Assembly (NCBI GenBank): GCA_015680685.1
Contig: MNCI01007823.1
Coordinates: 207,197-271,196 of the forward strand
Direction: 5' to 3'
Source: Gnetum montanum
Lineage: Eukaryota; Streptophyta; Gnetopsida; Gnetales; Gnetaceae
DNA length: 64,000 nucleotides
The notes beneath the pieces are model-generated. The model saw nothing but the letters and a program-made list of their open reading frames with translations. It had not been told where the DNA came from and did not search any database. Shown here piece by piece: positions 11,985-23,784 of this stretch. The stretch's first letter is position 1. Each line of letters begins with the position of its first letter. The position numbers were made by a program, and so were the translations under genes.

Positions 11985-12395
11985 TTAGTTAAGTGCCCAA
12001 CAACTATGGGTTACTTCTGCATTTTAATGGAGCTTCAACCTTCCAAGGGGTTAGCACTGTTGCCATTATCACATTTCCCTCTAAAAAGATTCAACCCTTT
12101 GCATATCATTTTCCATTCCCTTGCACTAACAACATGGTAGAGTACAAAGGTCTCCTCTGAGGTATCCTTGCATCATGCGACCTAGGGATTCAACACATAG
12201 TGATCCGAGGCAAGTCACAATTAGTGGTCAACTAGGTGATAGAGTTCTACGCATGCAAGGTCTAACATTTACAACCTTACTATGACCTAGCAAAGCATTG
12301 GCTTAAATAGTTTGCAACTGCTAATGTCCAACACATTCCATGAAATGAAAATGCTATAGCTGATGCACTAGCAACATTAGCCCTAAGCATTGCAC
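11985..12395 (+). pseudogene. Second, archaeal-like RNase H of element B
   Basis: A second RNase H follows the first. HFNGAST stands where HFDGAS is usual (near 12,020-12,037), NNMVEYKGLL keeps the catalytic Glu, RGKSQLVVN stands where GDSQL is usual, and NENAIADALATLA ends the domain. Two catalytic acidic residues are therefore changed (Asp to Asn and Asp to Lys). In the family this domain is thought to help remove RNA during copying; here it would be dead. Its presence is the main reason for the Tat assignment. Confidence 0.75.
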
Positions 12396-12574
12396 CTAAC
12401 ATGTTCCATGCATTGTGCACCTCAGTGGTAGATCGCATCATACCTATCACACAAATCACTGACATTGCATTCATAGCCACAGTAAGCACAACCCATGCAA
12501 GAGAGTGGTACAACAACATTAAGGCATATCTTCTATAGGGTGAACCTCCACAACATTTAACTATTGCTTAAGAA

Positions 12575-13750
12575 AATGTAGTGCATAAAAATTCATGGCA
12601 GTATGCCATAGTGGGCGATAACACATTATGTTGTAGATCTTATGATGGCATATTGCTAGCTTGTGTGAGTAACAACAAAGCACAAACAATCATTGAACAA
12701 GTCCATGAGGGACTGTGTAGAGGTCATATAGCACCTAGGGAAATAGCAATGAAAATTAGATAGTTAGGCTATTATTTGCTTTACATAGAGCATGACTACA
12801 TCTCAAAGGTCAAAACATGTGACCTATGTCAATGGAATGGCAACTTAATGCACATGCCACCAACTGAACTGCACACAATGCAAATCACATGGCCATTCCA
12901 ACATTGGGGCTTGGCCATCATTGGACCACTAACACCTAAGTCCTCCATAGGGCATAGCTTCATAATAACTACAACTAAATACTTCACCAAGTGGGTTGAG
13001 GCTATTCCCCTTAGGAAGAATACATCACAACAAGTTTGCAAATTCATGCTCAATAACATAGTAACCCTTTTTAGCTTACCTATGACCATAGTAATAGACA
13101 ATGGGCCACAATTTAGTAGTGCCAAAACTAAAGCCTTTTATGAGTGCTTTGGCATTAAACATTCTTTTTTGTCACCATATTACCCTTAGGTGAATGGCCA
13201 AGCAAAGGGCACTAACAAATTCATCATTAACCTTCTCAAGAAGATGCTAAGCAACAACAAACAACAATGGCATGAGTAACTAGTCTATGCACTTTGGGCC
13301 TACCGTACAACACGTTGAATAGTAATAGGTAAGATGTCTTACAATCTTGTTTATGGGTCCAAATCAATTTTTTCCCTTGAATTACAGGTTCCATTGCTCC
13401 ATGTAATCCTCTTGAACTTCATCGATGAAGCTCAGAACAATGAATTAAGGATCGTAGACCTCAACTTAATAGAGGAGGGGTGAATGTAAATGCTTGACTA
13501 CATCGAATGGTACTAAGAAAAGTAATGGTAAAAACACCATCACAACCAACATCAACACCTGATCAAGAAAGGGGACCTACTCCTTAAGACCATTCATGAA
13601 CCCATGGATAAATTCTTAGCCAACTAGGAAGGGCCTTTCTTGATTACTAAGGCCTACAACAATGGAGCATTTAAGCTTGCTAATCAAGATGGAAATGAAT
13701 TTTCCAATCCAATGAACCATTCATATATGAAGCCATATTATTCCTAGCAT
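12575..13750 (+). pseudogene. Integrase of element B, decayed
   Basis: One frame runs from 12,581 to 13,189 with a stop at 12,761, and further to about 13,745. The N-terminal zinc-binding region is visible as VHEGLCRGH followed later by CDLCQ. The catalytic core reads HWGLAIIGPL (first Asp replaced by Ala), VIDNGPQF (second Asp kept) and NGQAKGTNK (Glu replaced by Lys). The C-terminal chromatin or DNA-binding part (KEGPF-like EGPFLITKAYNNGAFKL) follows near 13,630. Two of three catalytic residues are lost, so this copy cannot integrate. Confidence 0.8.
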
Positions 13751-13784
13751 TTAGTGCTGCATGTTAATTCAAAATGGTAGCCAT

Positions 13785-14275
13785 TCATCCACTGTGATGT
13801 TAAACTGGTACCCAAACCTCTTATCTACTATGATGTTAAACTAGCACATACCATCCACTACAATGTTAAACTGGCATGACACACATCCACTAAGATGCTA
13901 AATTAGCATAGATCATCCTTGGGCCATGACATTAAACTAGCACAATAGCATCTATCTGCTATGATGTTAAATTGGCATAAAGTAAGCATTCCCTGTCATG
14001 ACATTAAACTGGCACAGTTCATCTACTATGACATTAAATTGTCATCCACACCTCACATCTACCATGATGTTAAACTAGCATAGCATTCATCCTTGGGTTA
14101 CAATGTTAAACTAGCACAATAGCACATTCATTACAATGTTAAACTACCATAGCACATCTACTACGATGTTAAACTGGCACTCACACCACACATCTACTAC
14201 AACGTTAAGCTAGCGTAATAGTCCACTAGGACTATAAACTAGCACACCATGGTCTACCAAGACCTTAAACTGGGT
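13785..14275. repeat. 3' UTR tandem repeat of element B, about 33-bp unit, about 15 copies
   Basis: GATGTTAAACTAGCA and variants recur with spacings of 28-37 bp (near 13,799, 13,834, 13,864, 13,898, 13,930, 13,965, 14,001, 14,032, 14,069, 14,103, 14,137, 14,167, 14,203, 14,231, 14,263). It begins just after the integrase stop. It is the same core as the 29-bp array at 1,420-1,680. Confidence 0.85.
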
Positions 14276-14366
14276 TGTTCATCCATCATGCATAGTACCA
14301 TGAGTAATCAAGTGAGAATAATTTTAACACCCCTGCCCCCTCCCTGAACACTGCCCCCCCCCCCCC

Positions 14367-14401
14367 NNNNNNNNNNNNNNNNNNNNNNNNNNNNNNNNNN
14401 N
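14367..14401. other. Assembly gap (35 N)
   Basis: Run of N preceded by a run of 14 C and followed by ccctccc. The unknown content interrupts the 3' UTR of element B. Confidence 1.
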
Positions 14402-14640
14402 CCCCTCCCACCATTTTGTTGATTTTTTGACCTCTTATTGTCATTTTAACCTTTGGAGCATTCACAGCATCATCATCTCCTAGAATTTTTTTGTCTTTTT
14501 TGAACATTTGCAATTAGTGTAGCCTTTAGAGCATTTGTAGCATTATTGCCCCGAGGCATTTTGTTGGTTTTCTAAACACTTGCCATCATTTCAAACCTTT
14601 GGAGCACTCGCAGCATCATCACCCCTAACATTTGATTTGC
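14402..14640. repeat. Tandem repeat of about 73 bp, 3 copies
   Basis: The block cctttggagcattcacagca and variants recurs near 14,451, 14,523 and 14,597. Each copy is preceded by a cattttgttg and tttt block. The array lies in the 3' UTR of element B. Confidence 0.75.
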
Positions 14641-15594
14641 ATTTTGTATTTTGTGATTTTCTTGTCTTCTCATAGTTGTGTTTGCAGGATGAAGCCCTTG
14701 GATAGTCATGCAAAGGCACATCTCATCATAGGGATAAGTCATCACATTACTCCAATGTGCATGATTGGACTAACTAAGCCTTTCAATAGTGCACATACCT
14801 ACTACCCTATTATGACCTACCTACACTCATCCCTATGTCCTAATACCTTTGCATTCCCTTGCATAGACAAGACTACAAACCCTTGTGACCACATGGCATA
14901 CTCTTGCAAGTCAAATCATAGAAGCTAAGGTAGATATAACATAAGTTGTCCTATTAGGAGCCTCTATTGGCTAGTCAAAGCCTAGGCAGTTGGGAGCCTC
15001 TATTGGTTGGTCAAAGCCCAAGTAGATGTAACACAAGTTATCTTGGGGAGGAAACACATGTCCCATAGATGTGATGTGGTTTCACAAGTATCAAAGCAAA
15101 GCCCATATGGTGGAATGTAGTCAACTAGATGCAATGCATCCCATAGTTAGCATTTAGCAAAGTGCAGAACCCAAAGAAGGTTCACCTTGTAGCCAAAAAG
15201 CAAAATGAGAAAGAAGAAAACAAAGAGTAAAGGGAGGAAATCATGTCCCCAAGCAAATCAATAGAGCTATAATTTTACAACTGGTTAGGCCCTAAATCTA
15301 CCTTGACTCTCTCATAAGCACTTCAATAAGAGGTCAATGTTTCCAGAGGCAAGCCACCCTAATGTGTTGACTTTGCATCCTACCTCATGACATCCTTGTT
15401 TGCACTTTGCCTCCCCTTTTATCCTCTAGAACATTACCTACATCATTTACTCCTAGCATACTGTTATCCATAGCACTCTTGAGCACAGTGCAGTGACATC
15501 TGACCATGCATGGAAGAGCGATGCTGATGCTAAGCCTACTATGGTGTTTTTTCATTCTTTACCAATGTCTCTCAAGCCACTCCTCTAGACATCG
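14641..15594. other. Rest of element B 3' UTR
   Basis: No domain is recognisable. At 14,936-15,050 a block (ggagcctctattggctagtc, then agatgtaacacaagttat) is present twice. I see nothing else down to the polypurine tract. Confidence 0.5.
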
Positions 15595-15605
15595 ACAAAG
15601 AGGGG
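15595..15605 (+). promoter_or_regulatory. Polypurine tract of element B
   Basis: ACAAAGAGGGG lies 4 bp upstream of the first base of the 3' LTR (TGAAACACC at 15,610). This is the place and composition expected for the plus-strand primer, and it supports the LTR boundary. Confidence 0.7.
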
Positions 15606-15609
15606 CCAA

Positions 15610-17181
15610 TGAAACACCACCAAATTTGGGCTACTACGTCTTGACTACAAATTTGTCCAAGTTTCAACATGAGGCAATTTTTTTCTAAATGTTGGGACTA
15701 TGCTATCCACTGCCCCAAAGTGTAGTCAGCTCAATAGAGAGCATAGTCAACACCAAAGGTCAGTTTTGTAAATTTTTCTAAGTGTTAAGCCAACAACTGT
15801 AGATTTTTCTCTAAGTGTCGAGACTATGCTTACTACCTTAGAGCATATTCAAGTGTAGTCAGTATGGAAGACCTAGTTTTGCAGAAATTTTGTAGGTATC
15901 AAGACTATGCTCTCCACTACCATGGAGCGTAGTCAAGTGTAGTCAATTGGAAGTCAATTCCTACAAGCTTCAACAAGTACTAGGACTACACTCAACTCCA
16001 ATTGGGATCATAGTCAACCTCCTATGGAGAGCATAGTTAGCACAAATCCACTTTCTACAAAATTTCTCTAAGTGTTGTGACTACGCTCTCCCCTAGTCCG
16101 GAGCATAGTTAAGCATAGTTAGCTAGAACAATCTCCAATGGCCTCCACAATGCAAGATCAACATCTAGCTCAGCTCCAACACACCTCCAGCAAGTGTAGT
16201 TAACAAAATGCATCTTTGGTATACTACATTTTTGTCCCCAAATTGTCACTATGCTTGATCCCACTCAAGATAGTGGATAACATGGTCTGAAAAGTTGCAT
16301 TTTTTAGGCATATTATGGTCTTTTTAGCACATGCATATGTAGTTGGCAGTGTAGTCACAATCTCATAATCTTGTAGATTCCATCAGAGCATAGTAGAGCA
16401 TAATGTCACTTGCCTTAGTAGAGAGCATAGTTAGGTGTAGTGTAGTCCCAATAGTCCAATTGTCATCTAGCAGCCAATCCATATTTCACACTAACCCTAG
16501 GCATATAAATATCCCAACCCTCAACATCTAGGGGTTGGCAAATTTGAAAGTTGGTATTCTTGGCATTTGGCATTTTTGAAGCGCATTTGGCATTTTTGAC
16601 AAGGCAAGGCATTTGTGCACCAACGTAGCTCACCGTAGGACACTACAAACCACTGTGGTTCACTACACACCATGATGGCCAACTCAACAAGCACAGAAAC
16701 CATGGCAAAACATTAGTCTTCACAGCCATACACCCCTGAGACTATGACTACTCTATCCACTACACCTATTATACACCATGTACCTTCTCATCCCTTCTGA
16801 CGTTAACTACACTCAACCCTAGTTGGGGTGATGTTTTTTTCTCTCTTACTCTCTTCCTATGTAGTTTCAACATTTCTACTTAAATGTTTTAGCATTTTAC
16901 TTGCATTTTCTGCTATCTCTATGCATGGTCATGCATTGACACCTTCATTTTTCACCAAAAGACTTAACTACACTCACCCCCATTCACATCACTAACACCA
17001 TGAACATTACTTGACACTTAGAACTGTTTGGCATTGCATTTGGTAAGTCCCTGTTCAATTAACAAGATTGTTCTAGGCACCCCATCTCTGCCTCTAGCAA
17101 GCCCTCACACGAACTTGGGTTTAGAACTATGTGCCCATATACCCTTTGGTGTTCTAGCCATCAACATTTTCAATTTCTATA
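15610..17181 (+). repeat. 3' LTR of element B
   Basis: Direct repeat of 4,163-5,740. It starts TGAAACACCACC right after the polypurine tract. The order of GACTATGCTC-type hairpins, the ctaaccctaggc block (near 16,490) and the ggcatttttgaag blocks is the same. Divergence from the 5' copy is large by eye, so the insertion is old. Confidence 0.82.
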
Positions 17182-17700
17182 GAGATGGGCCTAGGAGCTT
17201 CTCCTAACTCTTGAGCTCATATTCTAAATTATAGGATTTTGGCTCTTTCGCCCTTGTTTCTTTGGCACCATGGTAGGCTCAACGATGGGCATGGCTAAAA
17301 ACCAAAAAGGATGAGGGATCAATGTTGGCTGTGAGGAAGGTGAAAGGCTTCCATGCTAAGAATTGGTTGTTGCTACAATAGGAACCTTTTCTAGAGCTCT
17401 CCTCCAATGCGTTGTTCATGTAAAATGATAGTTGTAATCAAAACATACAAAATTTGGCATATAAAACTCATCTAAAACCTAAACACATACATTAAAACCC
17501 TATCTGCTAATTTAGTGCACCATAAATATAAGTGCACTAAAGTGTAAGAGGAGAAAGTCTAGTTCACATTGGTTTTGGATGGGAAAAACTTCACTTTTCA
17601 AAATTTTAAATTTTTGAATTGTGGGCCCCACCCTATGCCTTCATTCTTAACCAAAACTTGCATCAGCACTAAGATTTTTGCCTATTTTGACTCTTAAAAC
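17182..17700. other. Spacer of older element after the element B insertion
   Basis: No gene or clear repeat except one satellite-like ccatgctaagaa block near 17,349. I read it as the continuation of the element A spacer. Confidence 0.4.
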
Positions 17701-20700
17701 CTTATGGCAACCTTAACCCCATGCATCCATGCTAGGAATACCATGCCTAGTATGGAAACATGCCTATTATTTTATAAAATCATTGGAATTACAAATATTT
17801 TGCTACTTTTGGTGACCCAAACTTGCCATTTTCAACCTTAGGCTTCCAAAAGTGGGTAAGACATGAGAAAGGATAGACACCATGGATTTCCATGCTAGGG
17901 TAGTAGTGCCTAAAATGGAAGAAATGGGGTAACACTCACTCTTACCCCCAACACCATATAGCACAAGTTTAGACTCCAAAATTGGCCCCACTTGACCTAG
18001 AATCTCTCCAAGTAACTTTGGTAGCCTGGGAACCCCACCAAACCTAGTCAAATTGGTAAAAAATGGCTGAAACTATTTTCCACACTAGGGGAGGCTTCTT
18101 CTAATTTTAGCCTCTTACCCTCAGTGTGGATAGATGGGGGAAAGACAAAAATGACCTAATGACTATTTCTTAATGCTTGGTGATTCTTAGACCTTGCCGG
18201 AATCCTCTAAGAGGTTCCAAAACCCCAAAAAGTAGTTAAATATGACATAAAACTACCATCCCCCTCTCATCCACACTAGGGAAACCATGCCCAATGTGGA
18301 AGAAAGGGGGATATTACATGAGACACTTAGAAGCCTCTAAACTGTTGAATCTTGACTATCAACATTGACAACCCTAGAGGTTGACATGCATGGTTGATTT
18401 GGCCTAGATCTAACTTTCTTCACTAAGAGAGACCTCTTTCACACTAAGCCTTCCACCCTCAACATGGAAAAAAGGAGGGAAGCCTGAAAACCCCCTCATA
18501 GCCTCCAAAATGATAAGATCTTGACCTTAGGCATGGATAGCTAACACTAGCAACCCTGTGGATAGTTATGCATAGCCAAAATGATCATAAAAGGCTAAAA
18601 ATCAATTTCCACTAATTTTACATGCTAATCATGAAAGCACCAATGTGGAAAAAGTGGGGGAATCCAAAAAACATTGCCTAATGATCCTTCAAACAACCAC
18701 ATCTCGACATCAAATGTCAGCAGTTGGCACTAGCAACCTTAGAAGCTTACATGCATGACCAGAAGTGATAAAGATGATCAAAAATACTTTTCCCATAATT
18801 TTTCACACTAAGCATCAAAGCCCCAGTGTGGAAAAAGGGGGAAATCCCAAACTTTTCCTAATGATCCTTGAAACAACAAAATTTTAACATCAAGTATCAA
18901 CAATTGATGCCATCAACCTTAAAAGCTTACATGCATGATTGAAAGTGATCAAAAAAGGATAAAATTCTTTTTCCCCAATTTTCCATGCTAAGCATGGAAG
19001 CCTCAGCATGAAAAAATGGGGGAAGTTAAAAAATCACTCACCAACCTTCAAAATAACAAAATTTTAATACTAGGCATTAACCATCATCACTAGTAACCTC
19101 AAGGACCTACATGCATGATCAAAAATGATGCAAAAAAATAAAAATCTATTTAACACCATTTTTCCATAGTGAGCATCCTATTCCCAATATGGGAAAAGAG
19201 GGGAAAGGTCAAAACCAACTTGCAAAACCTTTAAACTAACCAGTTTTAACTCCAAACCCTAGTCTTCAACCCTAGTAGCCTTGAGGACTGACATGCATGG
19301 TTGATTGAAGTCAAAACTAGGCTAGATCTAAGTTTTATGGTTTCTCCATGCTAGGAATTCCTTCCTCCATGTTTCATAGCATGGAAATTAAGGGAGAGAC
19401 CCATTTGGAATCCATAACTACCTTAGAAAAATATTAACTAAGCTTGCAGGTGCTCTAGGACCTTGCTGACATCGTTTGGAGCTCTCAAACTTCAAGAAAC
19501 TGATGTCAAAAGGCCAAAAAGTAATTCCCCCTAGTTTTCCATGCTAACCATCCTATTCCTAATGTGAAAAAAATTGGTAAGTCCAAAAAATACTTAGAAA
19601 TACCCAAAATGGCCAAAATTTGACACCAAATCCTAATCCTCAATCATGGTATCCCTGGAGGCTAACATGCATACTAGATTGAAGTCAAAATTGGCCTAGA
19701 TCTGAGTTGCATGGTTCTCCCATGCTAGGGATCCATTTTTCCACATTGAGGATAGTATCCCTAGTATGGAAACTCATGGGCGGGATGGGGGACTTTTTTG
19801 GGACTCCCAAACACCTCAAAATGATACTAAATGATCTTTAATGCACTTTAGAACCTTGGCAACAACCATTGGAGCCCTTAAACTTTACAAGATAGATCCA
19901 AATGGCCAAAAAGTTGTTCACCCTAATTTTCCATGCTGAGATTTCCATCCCCATCATGGAAAAAAGAGGAAAATCTAATAAAACCATTTGGGAATACCCA
20001 AAACATCTAAATTTTGACATGGATCCATAACACTTGACCTTGACAACTCCGAAAGGTAACATGCATGGTTGATTATGAATCGAATTGGCTTAGTTCTAGT
20101 ATCCTTACTTCTTCCATGTTGGAGTGACTTCCCCATCATGGAAACAAAGGGAAAAATCTACTTTTCCACTTTTGAAGACAAGATGGCACTGTCGAAAGCC
20201 AAAGATCTACACTACAAAAGACTAGGATCTCATAGCCTCAAAATTTTACTTTTTTAACCTTATTTCAACGTCTAAAACTCACTCCTCCTATTCTTCTTTG
20301 CTAGAGTAACTCCCCTAGTGTGGAAACATGGGAGTAAGACCTTAAGTACCCTTAAATAGCCTTCAAATGGACCCAAGATTAGCCAAAAACTTGTAGAATT
20401 AAAGTCTATAGCCCTACAAGCCTAGAAACCTAGTCAAAGTGCTTCTAAATCACTCTAAATTCATAAAATACATGTCCCCCTAGTTTTCCACTCTAAGGAT
20501 ATTATGCACAGCATGGAAAAAGGGGGGGAAGTAATTTTGACATATCTTGACAACAAAGCTAGAAGATGCACAAGTTCCAAATCTAGGTCATGACTACTTA
20601 TTTGACCATGTTTAACCTCATTTTGGTTTTGATTTTGTTTCTCCATGCTAAGTCCCCTCTTTTCCATGCTAAAAAATGTAGAAACAAAAGGGGAAGGCTT

Positions 20701-20930
20701 CAGAACCTACTTTTTAGCCTTTACAAACCTCCAGAGTGCTCAATTTTGATGAACATGACCCTACACTACCTTAGAAAGGTCTAGGAACCTTAATTTTGGA
20801 CCTCTAAGCATCCGAAAATATATTTTTCTTAATTTTCACACTTAGGGTCCATGTGTCCACGTTGAGCCTAGTGTGCAAGTCTCAAAACACTTGATTTTTG
20901 GGTCTAAATAGCCCAAAAATAACCCTAATT
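17700..20930. repeat. Satellite-like tandem array, about 183-bp monomer, 18 units
   Basis: An anchor (CCATGCTAG or a variant, then about 20 bp, then a tatggaaa-like block and a g-rich tract) occurs near 17,727, 17,890, 18,080, 18,271, 18,438, 18,620, 18,799, 18,984, 19,163, 19,347, 19,537, 19,720, 19,931, 20,115, 20,300, 20,483, 20,643 and 20,838. The spacings cluster at 179-191 bp. A second landmark, acatgcatgg, recurs with the same period (18,389, 18,566, 18,746, 18,929, 19,109, 19,289). Monomers are strongly diverged. The anchor is an imperfect inverted repeat (CCATGCTAG against CTAGTATGG). Confidence 0.85.
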
Positions 20931-20939
20931 AATATCTAA

Positions 20940-21567
20940 ACTTACCTAATAGCCTTGTAGCCTTGAAACATGGCCCACTAAGGCCTAAAACTAGCAAAAC
21001 CTAACCATTTTTTACATCTATTAGCCAAATTTTATCATATATAGCCTATTTTGATTGATTTTTACATTATTACGTAATTTTTTGACCTATTTTTTGGACT
21101 TATGTTGCCTTGTTGACCTTGTTAACCTTCTCTGGCCATTATACAACCTTATATATTCATTATTTGTCTTATTACAGATCTATTTACCTTTCTTTGGCTT
21201 TTAAATGGTATTGGATAGTGGGGTTTAACCTTCCCTGACCACTATTTAACACCATATGACCATCACTCGCTAAGCCCTTAAACTGGCATCATAGTTCACC
21301 AAGATGTCAAACTAGCATCATGGCTCGCTAAGGCCTAAAACTAGCAAAATTTCGGCTTTTATTGATCATATGTAGCCTTATACTTTCCCTTGTTTGACCT
21401 TTATGTGATCTTTGTTTGCCTCTGTCACACTTTTTTGAATTGACCTTATCTCAATAATGACCTTAGATGGCCTTGATTACATTAGATTTGCATGTGTTTT
21501 ATGGCATTTTAACATTATTTATTTAGTTTTACCCAAGTGCCACTAAATACGCTTTTAGTTGACATGT
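20940..21567 (+). other. End of older element's spacer before the linker ORF
   Basis: Contains ctaaggcctaaaactagca at 20,978 and three related units at 21,262-21,345. It ends in ttttagttgacatgtag at 21,552-21,568, an acceptor-like sequence that aligns with the T-rich acaag stretch before the linker of element B. Confidence 0.5.
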
Positions 21568-21928
21568 AGGATCAAAGTATGAGTGCTTGGGAGAAAATCA
21601 ATTTACCTTTGTGTCTACATGGACCTCATGGTGATATTAAATGGTGTATCAACCTTGATTGCCTAGATCTTGATCCTAAGAGTCTTGTAGACCACATAGC
21701 CTTATTAGAGAAACATCTAGAATGGCCTAAAAACCCAGTTAAAACCCTTAACTTAGAAGCAAGATACATAACCAAAGACTCTCTAGTTGAGGTTCTTATC
21801 ACAACACATAGTGGTGAGGAGAACACCCTTAAATTGAGTTTCTCACTAGAGCCTCAATGTGTCCAAGACATCACCAAAGTCTTACAAATGATAGTAGGGT
21901 ATTTTCCTAGTGATATGAAGATATGAAA
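21568..21928 (+). pseudogene. Tat-type pre-RT linker fragment (older element, same family as B)
   Basis: An uninterrupted frame of about 115 residues starts near 21,579. It aligns with 10,770-11,050 of element B: shared pieces are LDPKSLVDHIALL, VKTLNLEA, LITTHSGE and CVQDITKVL. Known Tat elements have a comparable stretch between protease and RT. The homology stops at FPSDMK, after which unrelated sequence begins and RT is absent. The open frame is better preserved than the rest of the neighbourhood. I infer that it belongs to the same old element as 1-1,048. Confidence 0.65.
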
Positions 21929-21929
21929 T

Positions 21930-23519
21930 TCCTACACCCATGTCTAGGTAGTAGAACAATGTAATCTAGCCCCCATGACTAAGTTGAGTGCTCCAAGATC
22001 AACAGGATTCAAGAATTTTGAAAATTAGAGCTATAGGAATGAAGTTATGGCCTTGGGAAGTTAGTGTGCAAGAGCTTTGAGGAAAAACTGCAAAAAATTC
22101 TCTTACTACAAATGAGATGAATGAAAAATTTCACTAACTCCCATGTGTATATATACTATTTTTATATGTGCGACATCGTAGAGGCTACAACATTGTAGCT
22201 ATGACATCACTCTAAAAATTATCAACTTTTTTATTAATTTCTTTGGAAAAAAATTAGTCAAATGGAATTTTTGGAAGATGTGAAGCTTGTCCAAAGGATC
22301 TTGGACCATTAATGATGCACAATTTTCAATAATTTGGCATTGAAAGTTCATAAGGAAGGAATCTGAGGGAACAAAAGTTTATTGAATGGATAAGAGATGG
22401 GTTAAGAATTTTAGGTGTATAGATAGATTATTAGATGATATGGAAAGTATTTATTGGATCTTGATAATTACAAAAGGCACAAGATGATGTGGAATTGCTT
22501 GCCAATTATAAAATACAAGAGTTATACAAGTGGATCATCCCCAAAGCAAACTCTAGCCCTTAGTTCCATTGTATAACCACATCTAAAAGTGTTCTTAGAC
22601 ACTCAAGGAGTTGAATGTAAGTCATACCTATCTAGCAAAACATAGATATTAGTATCGCTAGATTGGAAAAATAACATTATATTACAAAAAATCATAAAGT
22701 TATGATTAAATACACAATGAGGTGAGATGGACTGTAGAAGGGATTGTTAAAACCTCAGACATGAGGTATCTTACCATAAGCATAATGAATACTTGTGTGT
22801 GATCATGGTTAGAGTAATCATTAGCCCTTCTTTCCAACATTCAAACCAACTATAAACCATAATTTTAGTGACATTGCATTGTTTGTATTACCACTTGGCG
22901 TATTGTTCAAGGGAGAACTTTATTCATTGTACTCTTTATTTTTTTCTAAGTGTCCTGAGAAGCTACCTACCTTCAAGCATGGGTAACATGTCTTTCTAAT
23001 GGAAACTTTAAAAATTTATTTTGTGCATGGATTTTATATTAAACTATGTTGACCTTACCAAAGCACTACCTTCACACATGGGTAACATGTCTTTCTAGTG
23101 ACATGTTAAGGTAACACTTATTGTAATCTTACATCCATTTTTCATTATATCTACAATGATATAATACATCCTTAGTAATAGGATAGAACTTACATTAGTA
23201 ATCCAAGAAAATTCATAAGATCCTTTAATGTCACACCCTTGTCATTTCCACTTGGTCTTTCACTCTTCTACCTAAGCATAATGATCACAAGTTTATTCTT
23301 AGTTTTATTGTGAAAAATAATATTATTATGGCCATGGTAAGAACCTCTTATTATTGGAATGGGTGGATGGATGTTGTCGTCTTACTATATAGGTAATCAA
23401 TCCCTTATTATTTGATAATATAGAGAAATGTTCACCTTATTGAGACTACATCTTACTTTATTCCTTGTGTTTTATTGACAACTGACAAAAATATGTACAA
23501 GTGGAATGATGAAAAAGTA
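21930..23519 (-). repeat. Probable partial 3' LTR and 3' UTR of element D
   Basis: At 22,145-22,240 there is a TATA-like tatatatac, then GACATCGTAGA, GACATCAC and attatcaac. These resemble, in the same order, GATATCATAGA, AATATCAC and attaac to the right of the TATA box in the right LTR (27,640-27,740). The U5 part would be cut off at the junction near 21,928. At 22,960 and 23,064 the block catgggtaacatgtctttct is repeated (103-bp spacing). The outer boundary was not found. Confidence 0.4.
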
Positions 23520-23700
23520 TGAAAAATTATAAAATATATAAGGTATTAAAAAGATAAAAAGAATGAAAAATTATCCAAGAATTTGAAAATATCAAGAATT
23601 AAGAAATTATCAAGAAATTGAAAATTATAAAAGAATAGGAAATATATCAAGAAAGTAGGAATAAGTAGTAAGAAAGTGAAAAATTTAGAAGGTACCTACA
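23520..23700. repeat. Low-complexity A/G-rich tract
   Basis: Degenerate repetition of atcaagaaattgaaaattat-like words. It is purine-rich on the plus strand. No gene. Confidence 0.6.
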
Positions 23701-23784
23701 TGTCAAAATGAATATCCCCATGACTATGATTAGGATTGATTAACCAGAAAAGTGAACAAGTAGAGGGCATTCAAACAAGCTGGG

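Larger units (their letters stand above)
4163..17181 (+). mobile_element. 13-kb Ty3/gypsy element of the Tat lineage (element B), decayed
   Basis: Two direct repeats of about 1.57 kb flank, in order, gag, protease, a noncoding spacer, RT, RNase H, a second RNase H of archaeal type, integrase, a tandem-repeat 3' UTR and a polypurine tract. The second RNase H between RNase H and integrase is the published hallmark of the plant Tat clade (Ogre, Retand and relatives). Every domain carries stops, mostly TAG or TAA where a glutamine or tryptophan codon is expected, which fits C-to-T decay. The 5-bp flanks are gagac (4,158-4,162) and gagat (17,182-17,186), a possible target-site duplication with one transition. 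Ends were placed by eye. Confidence 0.85.
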
